From Dendrolimus kikuchii (lineage: Eukaryota > Arthropoda > Insecta > Lepidoptera > Lasiocampidae), in the NCBI GenBank assembly GCA_019925095.2, contig CM034389.1, positions 20,075,435 through 20,139,434 on the forward strand: a DNA stretch of 64,000 nt, in the 5' to 3' direction. Below the pieces are notes generated by a model. It saw only the letters and a list, made by a program, of their open reading frames with translations. It ran no database searches and was not told the origin of the DNA. Shown here one piece after another: positions 30,482 through 41,032 of the stretch (the first letter of the stretch is position 1; each line of letters opens with the position of its first letter). Position numbers and translations under genes: made by a program.

Positions 30482-31700
30482 TTATACAAAGGTGTGAAAT
30501 TGTGGAAAAGATATAAATTTAAGGTGAGCGCCAAGTGTAATAGTTTTTCATTGTATAGATGATAGTCAAGACAGAGCAAGACAAGACAATAGTACATTAT
30601 GGTACTAGTGTGTAACATTGGTGATTACCGCCGAGGCGCCATTGAGACTCGAGCCGTAGGCGAGGGTCTTAAGAGAGCCGAGGACGGTAATCATCAATAC
30701 ACACGTGTATCATACGACGTTTTTCAACACACTTGTGAATAAAATAACAACAAAAACTCATTTTATTTTTAGTAGATAAAAAAAAGTTATATATGAGTGA
30801 AAATTTTATTTATTAAACACGCACGAGTTAAAATTATCTATTTAAATAAGAAGTTGCATGAAATGCGTAAGCAATAGGAACATTAATTTATTTGTTCTAT
30901 AGAACACGATCTTTTTTTTTTAAATAAAAACTTTTTTAAGAACAAAGCAACTCAACCAATAAAATTAAAAAAAAATATCTATAACTCACTAGTGAGTTAT
31001 AACGTTTTTTACTCACAGTTTGATAATGGGTGTCATTCTGTGCCTAATTGCGGTGACCATAGAGCCACTTTATGAGCAAGTGTGTTGAAAAAAATATTAC
31101 ACTGTAAGATTGATACAGATTCAAATGTAAAGGTAGAACAAAAAGAATGAATGAATTGTTTTGACATTGATTTCTGGTGTGACAGAGGACGTATGGTAGA
31201 GGAGTAGGAAGTATAGATATGTAGGAGTAAGAGAACATACAGAGGAGTATGGATAAGAAAAAATATATTATGGTGACCCCAAATAATTGGGAGAAGGTGA
31301 AAGAAAAAAGAGAAATATAGATTCAAAGGTGTGTGATGTTTTTATAGCTTTTTTATTTACATCATTGGATGGAGAGATATTTATTTCTAAATTAATAAAA
31401 AGTGTGCACCAATTTGAACTTTTGAAACTTGGAGTATAATAAGAAAGAATTTATATGGCATAGCTTAAAAAGCTATGAAAATTATTTTAAATAAGATCTG
31501 TGGTTGTTTAATAAGTTTTTGAGATACGAGATTTTTTGCTTCTTTGACATATAAGTATGGCGACACTAATGTCACATGACTACTTGCTCGTCACATCCCT
31601 AAGAACGGAACCAAAAGCTGTCACTTTGACCATTCATATATATAGCTCATATACATACTTGCCTACGTCTTGCTGTCTTTTTTCTGCAATTGTAATAAAC
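30482..31700. other. AT-rich stretch, nothing recognised
   Basis: Short ORFs around 31040-31330 are low-complexity and look like chance. Confidence 0.45.
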
Positions 31701-32373
31701 AATGGGGATTGTTCAAAAAAAATTACCCTCTGATTTTATATTTTTATTATGTAAAATAGGGTATTTTAAGATACTAATTTGAATATTTTTGTGTTTTAAG
31801 AGTTAGTTTTTTTTTTATTCGATTTTTAAACAAATTATCCGATGACGTCATTGGGGACAACTTTACATTAATTCCTTTGCCTATAAAAAGAAAATAATCA
31901 TATTAATCTGTGCTACTATTTAAATGTTACTGTCATTATTCATTATGACACATCGTGATCATTTTAGTGTGGCCAGCTTAGCAATTTTATCGGTAGATTT
32001 ATTTTATATATTATGGTGTTCAACATTTATTATTTTCTAAAGATACCGTTAAGTTATTTAAAGTGACCTTTAGTGAAAAATCAATATAATATAACTTAAA
32101 CTGAATAATGTACAGTTAGACTGAATACCATTAATTGTTAATCAGGCATAAATTACCTATTAGACACCATTGCGATGTCATTACTTTTCTTAATTTGTAA
32201 TAAAGTATTCTTTCGGCGATTGCAACAGATAAAGCTCATTGGACCACTAAAATACTTTGATTTGGTATCACATTTGGGTTATCATTTTTAATGTCTGATA
32301 CCTAGACATAGTCTCATTATACAATAATGTTGTCAATCCAGTTAAAATAAAAAGGTTGTATTGTCAGTTTCAA

Positions 32374-32398
32374 TTGAGGGGGAGGGGGGGGGGAGGAG
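32374..32398 (+). repeat. G-rich tract with G-quadruplex potential
   Basis: A run of G interrupted by single A residues (five G, then ten G, then GG) in AT-rich sequence. It could form a G4; function unknown. Confidence 0.6.
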
Positions 32399-32829
32399 TA
32401 TTATTAGTCAGACCTTTAAAAAAAATATCAGTCGTTGAGACTGCACTTCAGAGATAAAAACTTGGTATCTGAGCGTGACGGTCGTGCGAATTCAGTGCAT
32501 TTCCCCATCCTAGAAGTATCTACCGAAGTTTTCAATTTAAAAATCATGGCGATGTTCGATAAGGTCTTTTTTAAGTCAATATGTTGGGAGTTACTTTCCT
32601 ACACACACGTGTGTACCTACAAAAATTACAAATTTTAGTAATTTCACTATTATCAACCTGGCAACATTGGGTATTTAGGCTTTAGATCGGCGGTTAATGC
32701 AGCATTTCTAAATTCTAATATTATTCATTACAATTAATTTCGTCCTTAGAAAAATCTTCTAAAGTCATCCGACAAAAAAGTGAACTGTTTTATTAATGAA
32801 AATGTATTAAATATTTTCTCTTACTAAAC

Positions 32830-32963
32830 ATGGCTGGATCTTCAAATAGGAGTGTTAATTTTGTAAAGGCTGATACGCTAAACCTACCTAACATGTAATG
32901 TTATTAGAGTACATAGCTATACTCGTAGTACATATTGGAGAAATAAGAGGAGCTAAAATCCTG
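32830..32963 (+). pseudogene. N-terminal relic of a transposon-associated protein
   Basis: ATG with a good context (aaacATGG) opens MAGSSNRSVNFVKADTLNLP, then NM and a stop at 32896. Adding one base would continue as MLLEYIAILVVHIGEIRGAK. From memory FVKADxLNLP...EYIA...EIRGAK opens insect proteins carrying SWIM-type zinc-finger and YqaJ-like domains, probably transposon-linked. Only about 45 residues remain. A GTAAGT at 32964 may be a fossil splice donor or chance. Confidence 0.35.
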
Positions 32964-33676
32964 ATGTAAGTAGTTTTGTGAAGGTTTCTAAATTCAACAT
33001 GTTCGTCCATAGATCTTCCTTCCTTCTTTCCTTTTATAACCTGTGTAGTATATTACTATTCCTGTCTGTAAATTTCATCCATATAAGAAATCAGTCATGT
33101 TAATTATTAGTTAATATATGATTGATGTAAGTATACTTTGTGTTGAAGTCAAAATTCATCTAAAATGTGCACCTATTTATAGAAAAATAGCTACATGTCT
33201 CACTCATTCATTAGAAACTGATTAAAATAATATTAATTACTTATTTGATAATTTGGTACAATCAATAAATCAGCAACCTATATTACTTTCTTAATAATCT
33301 ATAATACAAGTAAAGTATCTCATATAAATACATACAAATAAAGGAACAGACATTGCACCACTGCCCTGGCGGTTAGATAGTGTGTTTGATTGCTAATATA
33401 TGTTATGGATCTGATCTTATACAACAAATTAGTGGAAAATATGAAACTCCAGTAGTTTTAAATATATTCACTTGCCGGCTTAAAAGTGATTAATTAAGCA
33501 CATCTATGGCTTGAAGGATTTCAAGGAATATGAAGATTTGTGACAAATACCTTAATGATTGTAAATCTCTTAATAATATGATTTTGATGTGTAACATAGT
33601 TACTAATATGAAAAATTATGAGTTAAATAAGGACTATGCGAGTAATTAAATAGACACTTTATATCTTTTTTTTCAG

Positions 33677-33799
33677 GTTCAGAAAAAATTAGCAACAACT
33701 TTTCTGCATAAGCAAGGGTTATGCTTGATCATAGAATTTTATGACTTATCCACTGCAGTTTACATGAAAACTTTATGTATAGAAAAAACCAAATGCTAG
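33677..33799 (+). CDS. Candidate terminal exon with 3' UTR signals
   Basis: A strong acceptor (tttttttttcag, AG at 33675-33676) precedes 40 open codons (VQKKLATTFLHKQGLCLIIE then FYDLSTAVYM and a KTLCIEKTKC end) and a TAG at 33797-33799. An AATAAA follows at 33888-33893. The arrangement fits a last exon on the plus strand. I do not recognise the peptide and cannot identify the upstream exon. The relic at 32830 is in range but does not give a convincing joined frame. Could be chance in an AT-rich region. Confidence 0.3.
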   Translation, partial: VQKKLATTFLHKQGLCLIIEFYDLSTAVYMKTLCIEKTKC

Positions 33800-34214
33800 C
33801 CTGCAGAAAAAAGAAAAAGATAAAACTGAACATTTCTGAAAAGATTATATAATATGTCCAAAATTATTATTAATAAGTGTTTAAGTAAATAAACAAGTTT
33901 AATTGCTAAAAGTTATTTATTATTTCATCTTGCAAAATAATAAGTCAAAAGATATATTTTATTAATCAATTTATATAAATATATGGCACATACAAATTTA
34001 TAACTCACAATAGTTTGCTTTCAGTATAGAAACCATCTTATTCTTATAACTCGTAATGTGAACTCTTAAGACATCAGTCAAAGTAAAGCTAAAATATTTT
34101 TGGAGGAATGTTAAATATTCATATATTGTTTACATGAATTATAACTAATAACATCTAGATTTATGTATATATAAAAATAAGTTATTCAAAATAGCCATCC
34201 TTGTTTTCAATTAA

Positions 34215-34737
34215 TTAAGCTTTAAAGATATAGGCCATTCTTCTATGGTGGTACTATCTTTTCAATCAGTTTCCATTTATTGATTTGGGCTCGCTTGAGA
34301 TAAATTCAGGTTCTGGTGAACTTTTTGTATGCCATTAGCTCCAATACAGTTCATAAAGAATACTCCAAAGAATTCAAGTCAGAACTCGACGAAGGCCAAC
34401 CTATGCTCTGAACAAAGTCTGACAAATTGGCTTGTAACCAATGTTGGATTGAATTAGCTTCATGGGAGGGTACAGAGTCCTGTTGGAAAATCCACTGCTA
34501 TCCAGCGAATAAAGTATCACTTAATGCTTAAATTATTGTTTCCAATATGTGATTTTGGACGTCCTTCTAACTTCTGGCGCAAGGTGTATTGTTTTGTCAG
34601 TTAAATTTTCTTCCACCGTGATGATCTTCTCATCAGTAAACAGGTTATTTTTTGGATCGTATCTCTTGAAAAGATTCCGACATCGTTCCAATCGCCATTT
34701 ACGAAGACGCTCGTTTATATAATGCACTTTTCTTTGA
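34215..34737 (-). pseudogene. mariner transposase remnant
   Basis: The minus strand encodes HYINERLRKWRLERCRNLFK, RYDPKNNLFTDEKIITVEE and, after a deletion near 34500-34540, FQQDSVPSHEANSIQHWLQA and IGWPSSSSDLNSLEYSL. These are the IS630/Tc1-mariner catalytic segments: first Asp in FTDEK, second in QDSVPSH, third in SSDLN. Roughly 60 residues between the first two blocks are missing and several stops follow, so it is inactive. Terminal repeats were not identified with confidence. The HTH half of the transposase is missing upstream. Confidence 0.85.
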
Positions 34738-35132
34738 CTTTTAGTTAGAGACCATATGTAAGTATTCTCTTTACAGATATTTAAGAAATATTGGTCTGAA
34801 GAGATAATATATATATAATTTTATTCTGGAGTACGTCGAATAAAATGTTTGTTTATGTTGATGTTGAATGACATAACAATGACATAAAAAGGAAAATGTC
34901 GGTCCTTTTGTATTTTGAAACTGAATGGCTACGGTATTCATATGCATTTCACCAGACGTAAATGACGTCATAGGATTTAGTAAGGTCAAATAAAGGTCAA
35001 ACGTATTTCTTTCAAAATACAAGGGGATTGTACGTTTTTTGGAATTTTAACTAGACAGAAATGATTAGGAACACTATTCCTCGAAATGGTTTTTCAAAAA
35101 GCTAAATTGAAAAAAAGTGAACAATCCCCATT

Positions 35133-36640
35133 CTTTGTGAGAATTTTCATTTACCCTTGAGCAACGACCCGGAGTTATCTGTGACCGCCGCATACTTGCT
35201 ATAAATCCATCCGTATATTTTATATTAGTTCTCAGATTGTACTTGAGTGTTGTTCTAAAATAAGTATTTCATGTGGAAACGAAGATCACCAATAAAATTC
35301 AAGGCTCTATAGATTAAATACTTAGAAACAAGAGTATAACCTATATGCGACTTCGTATCTAGCTATAAAGAACATGTTTGGAAAACCGATTACCTAATTA
35401 ACCTCGCGATTAGTCATTACTTCGCGGCCATACAAAACGTTGCGGAAATAAGTCCTTACACAAAATGGACCACAACAAATATGTTAAGATAGCCTTCGAT
35501 TTTATGAGTAGCGACGAAGAGTAGAAACTGTAATGGAATACTTACAAGCCAATAGATGGCGCTGTGCAAGCAAACGATTCCCGAAACGTATAAAGAATAT
35601 ATTTAAATTTCCAACAGTAATAGATGGGCCTAAGCCTGCGAGGAACAACAATAGACTCGCTGGAAGATAATCCTTTGAGACGGAGGAGTATTCCATCTCG
35701 CTCCTCCAACCATTAGGGTCACCCCTATAAACTGTATTTTATTCAATCATATTTCTGCGACTTAATAAAGCAATGTAATTTCTTCTTAAATATCTGCAAT
35801 CCTGTAACGTGGACTGACTTATTGCCTGTATGTTTTGTTTACCTAAAACCTACAATTATCGTTTTTAAAGATAAAACCGACCCAATAAATTATTTTCTGT
35901 GGCGTAATTAAAGCCAATCCCAAAGGCCTTCGAAGCAAACCCTTCAAAATATAATAGAATCTAGTAACGTACTGTGACTATTTTAATATTACTTAGTCGA
36001 TATGCTATAGCATAGACGGAACGTCCTAAATCATAGTGATAATCAACATAAAATATGAAGCAAAGTAACCAAAGATGTAGCAAAAGTGACGCAACAAGCT
36101 GCAGTAGGTAATTATCATCTCAAGTTTTAGAATAATAATGAAAAACTGAAATAGAAACCAAGCGAAAGACCCTTCCTTATAACCAGCCATCTAAACGTCA
36201 CTCAAAATGTAGTTCATTGACCGATGAAAACAGTGGAATTTTATAGCAGCTTGAAAAGGAACAATAAAATCTTAGAGATTTTCGTGCAAACACAAAATTA
36301 TTCCTTAAAGAGAATCAATATTCTAAAAGTAACGTAAGCAATAAACCAGACTTATACTTATGACTACCGAACAACATGGCAACACATCAAAGTTTCTGCT
36401 AGAAACTCATATCTTGGAAAGACATTTTACTCGTATGGTATTTTAGATCTATTAAATTTTGAATAAATGTAATTGGAATCATAGATCCAAAATAATTTTC
36501 ATCCTTAATTTGAATGTATAAAACACTAAGATTATTACTTGAAAATATAACCGGTGATGTTGCCTAATTTACATAAAAGATTTTTTTACAAATTACACCA
36601 TACTACTGCGCAAAGTAATTTAAAAATAAAAACAAACAAA
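35133..36640. other. AT-rich stretch, nothing firmly recognised
   Basis: A 'caatagatggcgctgtg' motif near 35553 recurs (inverse) at 37020 and 55928, suggesting an eroded repeat. No gene. Confidence 0.4.
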
Positions 36641-37225
36641 ATTAGTATTTTCTTAAGTTTTCGCGACCAGTAGAAATTTTATAATTAAAACTACATTTTA
36701 ACGGTTTTTAACACAGCATTTTATATGATTTTTATTTGATACTAGAGCTTTCATCGCGGCGTAGCCACGTGGTAAACCCTCGACTCTATGTTGCTTACAT
36801 AAAAACAAAATTAAGTTTTTTATTTATATTAGACCTAAAACTTTACTGCTTCTTGTTCAATTCACTAGAATAACAAAGAAACTAAGTCCATGTAGTCTAA
36901 ACAGCTGCCCAGCAAAACATAGAGATGAGTTGAAGCCAACCTGATTTGTAGTAATACAATGAATGACTCGTTTGCTATAACAACGTATTTGTTAGTGAAT
37001 TGACAAAACGCGACTGCAGCGCCATCTATTTAGCTGATCTGTCTATTTTATGAAAACGACATAATTTATCGGGATAAAAAGTATCCTAAGGGATGCCCCG
37101 GGATATGAACTAGCTCAGTTCAGTAGTTTTCACGTGATGCTCTAACAGACAGACAGACAATTTTTTTAAAGATGTCAAGTATCAATGGGTATCTAATTTT
37201 AAAATTATTTAGCCTACCGCCAACT
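36641..37225 (+). mobile_element. PLE terminal repeat, fourth copy, interrupted
   Basis: 'ttcttaagttttcgcgacca', 'ttaaaactacattttaacgg' (36641-36745) and 'aaagatgtcaagtatcaatg', 'cctaccgccaactaaataaa' (37168-37225) are the two halves of the PLE terminus at 19895-20090. The palindromic core is gone and about 420 bp lie between the halves. Confidence 0.6.
36746..37167 (-). mobile_element. Helitron-like fragment inside a PLE terminus
   Basis: Left end reads ACTAGAGCTTTC, i.e. a CTAG|T 3' end on the minus strand next to a GC-rich 'cgcggcgtagccacgtgg'. Right part has 'gggataaaaagtatcctaag' and (CAGA)n. The 5' end is not defined. Confidence 0.4.
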
Positions 37226-37345
37226 AAATAAATAAACTTTTTTTATATTGCAAGCTCGTAAGTAGACAGACGGCCCACGTACTGGAAAGTGTTTACCGTC
37301 GCCTATAGACGTTTGCAAACCAGGTGCGTCGCTAAAGTGTTGCCA
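37226..37345 (-). repeat. SINE-like family A fragment
   Basis: 'acggcccacgtactggaaag', 'taccgtcgcctatagacgtt' and 'ctaaagtgttgccagagttt' in the minus orientation of the family. Confidence 0.5.
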
Positions 37346-37514
37346 GAGTTTAGTAAGGGGTAGAGGGGATAGTATAGGAGGGATGGAACACGGGGAAGGG
37401 ATAAAGGGGATGACATGGGGAGAACAGACAGGAAGAATAGGATATGGAATAGATAGGCATGGAATAAGAGGAAGTGGGTACCAACTCCTTCGCCTTGACA
37501 GGCCTTGGCCTTGG

Positions 37515-37790
37515 ATGGTTTTTTTTATTGCATGAGTTCGTCAGACAGGCAGACGGCCCACCTGATAAAAAGTGGTTACCATCGCCTATACATTTGTAAC
37601 ACCAACGGTGCTACCAATGTGCTGCCGCTCTCTAAAGGAGTCTCCCCTTAGGAACCTGGCCAGTAATGTCGGAACACAACTCACGGTGTGGCGGCACACT
37701 CTAGACCAGTTGTGATAGCCATCCATACGGACAAGTACTTTACCACCTGGCTGTGGGTTGTTTTGTCTTCCAATAAAGGCCCTAAGATGG
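37515..37790 (-). repeat. SINE-like family A copy
   Basis: T-rich left end, then 'gcagacggcccacctgataa', 'taccatcgcctatacatttg', 'gtgctaccaatgtgctgccg' and 'acaactcacggtgtggcggc'. The 114-residue minus ORF over it (37586-37930) is an accidental frame, continuing into flanking sequence. Confidence 0.55.
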
Positions 37791-38336
37791 CGCTGCGATG
37801 TGTTGTTTCTGCACGCGCGTCTAATGAAGTACGCAGTGATGGCGCAATACCTAGACTGCATGAAAAGGAGTTTAATGAGCCGACGAGAGAGTTCCCGAGA
37901 CTCTGACATTATGGCGTTGCGATGGAACACCGAGGTGGTTTAGTTGGTTTCTTCGAACATGCAATCCGGAGTCCAACACTCATCCCTGGGTGGTAGGGCG
38001 TCTATGACGGATAACACGTCATTAAAAAAAATAAAAAAGGGAGAAGTGGGCCAGCGGAACTCCTCATCACATGAAAGACAGTTACCTCAAGGTTAACCGT
38101 GTAGTGGTAGAGGTGTTTCAAGGAATTATTTTTTTATTAATGTCAAAGAAATTCGCCCTGTATAATGAAATATTGCGACGCAATAGGACCTCTAAGATTG
38201 TTGATGGTCAGGTGGCGCAACGTAACGTGCGGCGGCGCATCGTCCTCACGACAAGGTCGTGTATCCAGCATTTATGTACTTAGGCACCACGAATGTTAAT
38301 GAGTCTACTTGTTTAAGCAATGTTATAGATATAGGA
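37791..38336. other. GC-mixed stretch, no gene recognised
   Basis: Contains a CG-rich patch at 38200-38260 ('ggcgcaacgtaacgtgcggc') with a 70-residue frame that has no recognisable motif. Confidence 0.35.
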
Positions 38337-38863
38337 TTAGGATATACCAGCGACTTCGTCTACGCTTGACTTGAAATTCCTGCGGGATTCCCGGGACACA
38401 AAGCATTTAACAAAGAATTTAAGCTACGTTTTAGTGAAAACTGTGTCGGAATAACCTAAGTTTTATGCACCCGAACAGCTACAAGCCGCTCCCGAGAAAC
38501 TTCCCGGGGGATTCCCGGGATAAAAAATCACACATTTTATTACATAATTTTTTTATTAATCAGTGAAAAAATCACAATGGGATTCAATTTTTATTTTTAT
38601 TTTGGTCATTTATTTATTTTCATTCCCAGGATAAAAAATGCGCAAATTTTAAGTCTAAGAATTTGCTGTCGATCAGTGAAAAGCGCATCAAAATCGGCCC
38701 TGTAGTTATTAAATGAATCCCGAACAAACAGATAAACTTACAAGAAGTCTAAAAAAATTTGCATCCTGTTCTCCATTGTTTATCCAGTCTATTCCAGTTA
38801 GGTTTTTTAATAGCTTCAATGTTCAACAGACACGAAATATTTAGAATTTTATAATAATATAGA
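38337..38863 (-). mobile_element. Helitron-like element, family D copy
   Basis: Left end 'attaggatat' is a one-base variant of A|CTAGGATAT. Right end '...ataatatAGA|t' is TC...A on the minus strand. Inside: 'gcgggattcccgggacacaa', 'atcacacattttattacata', 'cgatcagtgaaaagcgcatc', 'ctattccagttaggtttttt'. 527 bp. Confidence 0.55.
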
Positions 38864-39139
38864 TTTATAGAGTATTATAAAATTTATTAATGCAGTGAAA
38901 TCGTAAATAGTAAACATATTTTCATGTATGTGGGTACACATTAAAGTGATATATCCAATAGCGGAACTAATTTGTATATGATCAATTGTAATAAGCTTAG
39001 AGTTATATTATATTGGTTTAACTTATGTCAATTTTAACACGTGTTGTCGTAAAGTGATTTAGTTGTCCTTACGATTTATCCTTCATTGTCCAGATTCGAT
39101 ATACATAAATATAAGAGATAAAAATGAGTGTAAGTGCAA

Positions 39140-39475
39140 AGTAATTTTTTATCCGTGCAGGAACGGAGAAAGAATACAATTTCCTGCGGCCGGGCGGCCT
39201 GTCGTAAGAGGCGACTTAACAACCCACATCCAGGTGGTAGGGCATTTGCCCGACTGGATGGCTACCACCCCTGGTCTAAAGTATGTCGCCATACCAACCT
39301 TGAGTTGTGTTCCGGCATTAGTGACCAGGTTCCAGTTTCCCTTAAGAGAGCAGCAGCGCATTTGTAGCACCTTTGGTGTTGCAAATGTCCATAGGCGATG
39401 GTAACCGCTTTTCATCAAGTGGGCCGTCTGCCTGTCTGCTGATCTCCTGCAATAAAAAAAAAATAAAAAAAAATG
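39140..39475 (+). repeat. SINE-like family A, plus-strand copy with poly(A)
   Basis: 'cctgcggccgggcggcctgt', 'catccaggtggtagggcatt', 'ttgagttgtgttccggcatt', 'gcacctttggtgttgcaaat', 'gatggtaaccgcttttcatc' and an A-rich tail at 39450-39473. This copy sets the orientation of the family. It may be a SINE or a LINE 3' end; no Pol III boxes were identified. Confidence 0.65.
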
Positions 39476-39751
39476 GAAATATTAATAAATACATACACAA
39501 AATACAAATCCTTATCAATGTATCCACGAATTCATTTCTTTATTAGTAACAAATATGGAACTTGACTGTTCTCGTCATAGGTATCATTTAGCACACAATA
39601 TAAGAATGATCTTTGAATCATTCTTCTTTTATGACTTATATTAATAAGTCCCTTTGAATGACCTCTCTTTACCTCTCCTGCAGTCATTCCCCATACACCG
39701 AATCTGACAATAGAAATTCACATGATTCAGTATGTAATGAACAACACTTAC

Positions 39752-39880
39752 CCAAATCCGGCTGTACAGCTTACCTACGCGGTCGCCCGTTTCGCCATCT
39801 TGATTTTGTTCCTTTGTTAACAATTTTTTATAACTAACAAATTCCTCGTCGCATTCCCTCATCCCCGCTATCCTTTGCTT
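39752..39880 (-). CDS. Candidate exon of an unknown host gene
   Basis: The minus-strand frame (ATG at 39862) reads MRECDEEFVSYKKLLTKEQN, then QDGETGDRVGKLYSRIW, and meets GTAAGT immediately after Trp (exon end 39752). A second good donor (GTAG|GTAAGC) lies at 39775. The charged, non-repetitive composition looks coding. I do not recognise the family. The upstream limit is uncertain: a stop precedes the ATG by seven codons and a weak AG lies between. Confidence 0.3.
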
Positions 39881-39889
39881 TCAGAAATG

Positions 39890-40305
39890 TATTAACCTAT
39901 TCGCATTTCGCGACACATGTAATGCGTAGGTGAATATTTTTATAAGTATGAAGTCAGAGGCGCACTAGTCCTATTAATCCTATCATACAATCAGGACATC
40001 TTTTGAAATAGCGAAACACTACATTGTTTAGTGTTAGAAACGAGCAAGGAAGCTGACAGCACATGAAATGGCAAGTGGTCACTGTTGACATTATCACTTT
40101 AAAACGTTTGCACTACAATTTTAATTTTAATCCATTGCCGGCGTTAAAGAAATTTTAAATCGCCCTTATGTAAGAAGTTAATTTCTTCTCATAAATTCAT
40201 TAGAGTCAGCAACCTCGGCATTATGTTTTACAAGTTCCCGCATGTCGTGATCATGAAACTAGATATTAAATACTTATAATAATTAACATGACACCTTTTT
40301 ATGCA
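39890..40305. other. Spacer, nothing recognised
   Basis: No gene or named repeat seen. Confidence 0.45.
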
Positions 40306-40309
40306 CGTT

Positions 40310-40500
40310 AATCAAAGGCAAAGTGGAAGCAAGGACAGGGGAGGGAAAGACCAAGACGAGCATTCATGGATCAAATAAAAGAAAAGTGGGTGTCCCGTCG
40401 TACATAGAAGTAAAACAAATGGCCCCTAATAAAGAAGATTAGAGGAGGCTCCACCGACAAGAGCTAGCTAGCTATAGCTCTTCAAAAGATAGATAGATAA
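40310..40500 (+). pseudogene. LINE C-terminal remnant with (ATAG)n tail
   Basis: RERPRRAFMDQIKEK, then in the next frame VGVPSYIEVKQMAPNKED, a TAG in place of Trp, RRLHRQELASYSS and a (GATA)n tail at 40486-40497. This is the C-terminal GRPxxxFMDQIxE...W(R)RL pattern of insect LINEs. One frameshift and one stop. Confidence 0.6.
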
Positions 40501-40969
40501 CAATTAACATCCCCCATTTATGTATTTGAACTGCTCATTTTTCATTGAACAGTTTTCATTTCACAAGAGTTTCGTATCCATCTTGACAAAAATGGTATTA
40601 TGTATGTCACAATTATTTTTAAATTAGGTAATCTGTAAAAAACATACTTCAATAAAATAAATAAATATCGTTGTTCTTTTAGGAAGCGGCCGGTACGAAA
40701 ATTATTTACTGTTACTATTGTTATTTATTACACAGTATAAAAACACAATGCAGTTACTTACATCTCATCGAATTTTAACAATGGTTTAAACTTTTTCCAA
40801 TAAACGTTTTTGCGCATTAAACTTCCGTTTCCACAAATGTTTGCGCAATGTCAACTATATAAAGCTGCGTCCATACTTGTGCCATTTATGACTCGTTCCT
40901 ATATCACACCAATACCAACCGTTATTTGTCTTACTGTCGGGTAAAATTTACACAAGTTTCATACAAGTA
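40501..40969. other. AT-rich stretch, nothing recognised
   Basis: No gene or named repeat seen. Confidence 0.45.
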
Positions 40970-41032
40970 ATATCAAAATTCAACCTTTGGTCATACGAGT
41001 GAAAGAATTATAAGATATAGGCACCGGCCGTT
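40970..41032. mobile_element. Half copy of the palindromic 'CCGGTT' MITE
   Basis: 'aagtaatatcaaaattcaac', 'gagtgaaagaattataagat' and 'ataggcaccggcc' match one arm of the MITE at 56461. Confidence 0.55.

Larger units (their letters stand above)
31701..35132. other. Possible large eroded element bounded by 15-bp inverted repeats
   Basis: aatggggattgttca at 31701-31715 is perfectly inverted at 35118-35132. A related direct motif lies at 35019-35034. Between them are a transposon-type N-terminal relic, a possible terminal exon and a mariner remnant. The pairing may be two small MITEs of one family instead of one element. Confidence 0.3.

Noticed and set aside
31033..31326. 97-residue minus-strand ORF
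   Set aside because: Phe/Leu/Ser-rich low-complexity frame without motif, typical of A/T-biased chance ORFs.
32435..32638. 67-residue ORF with an ATG in good context near 32546
   Set aside because: No motif, no convincing splice signal and no relation to the neighbouring frames.
37586..37930. 114-residue minus-strand ORF
   Set aside because: Runs across a SINE-like family A copy; similar accidental frames occur in other copies of the family.
39063..39404. 113-residue plus-strand ORF
   Set aside because: Translation of a SINE-like family A copy; the frame is not shared with the other copies.
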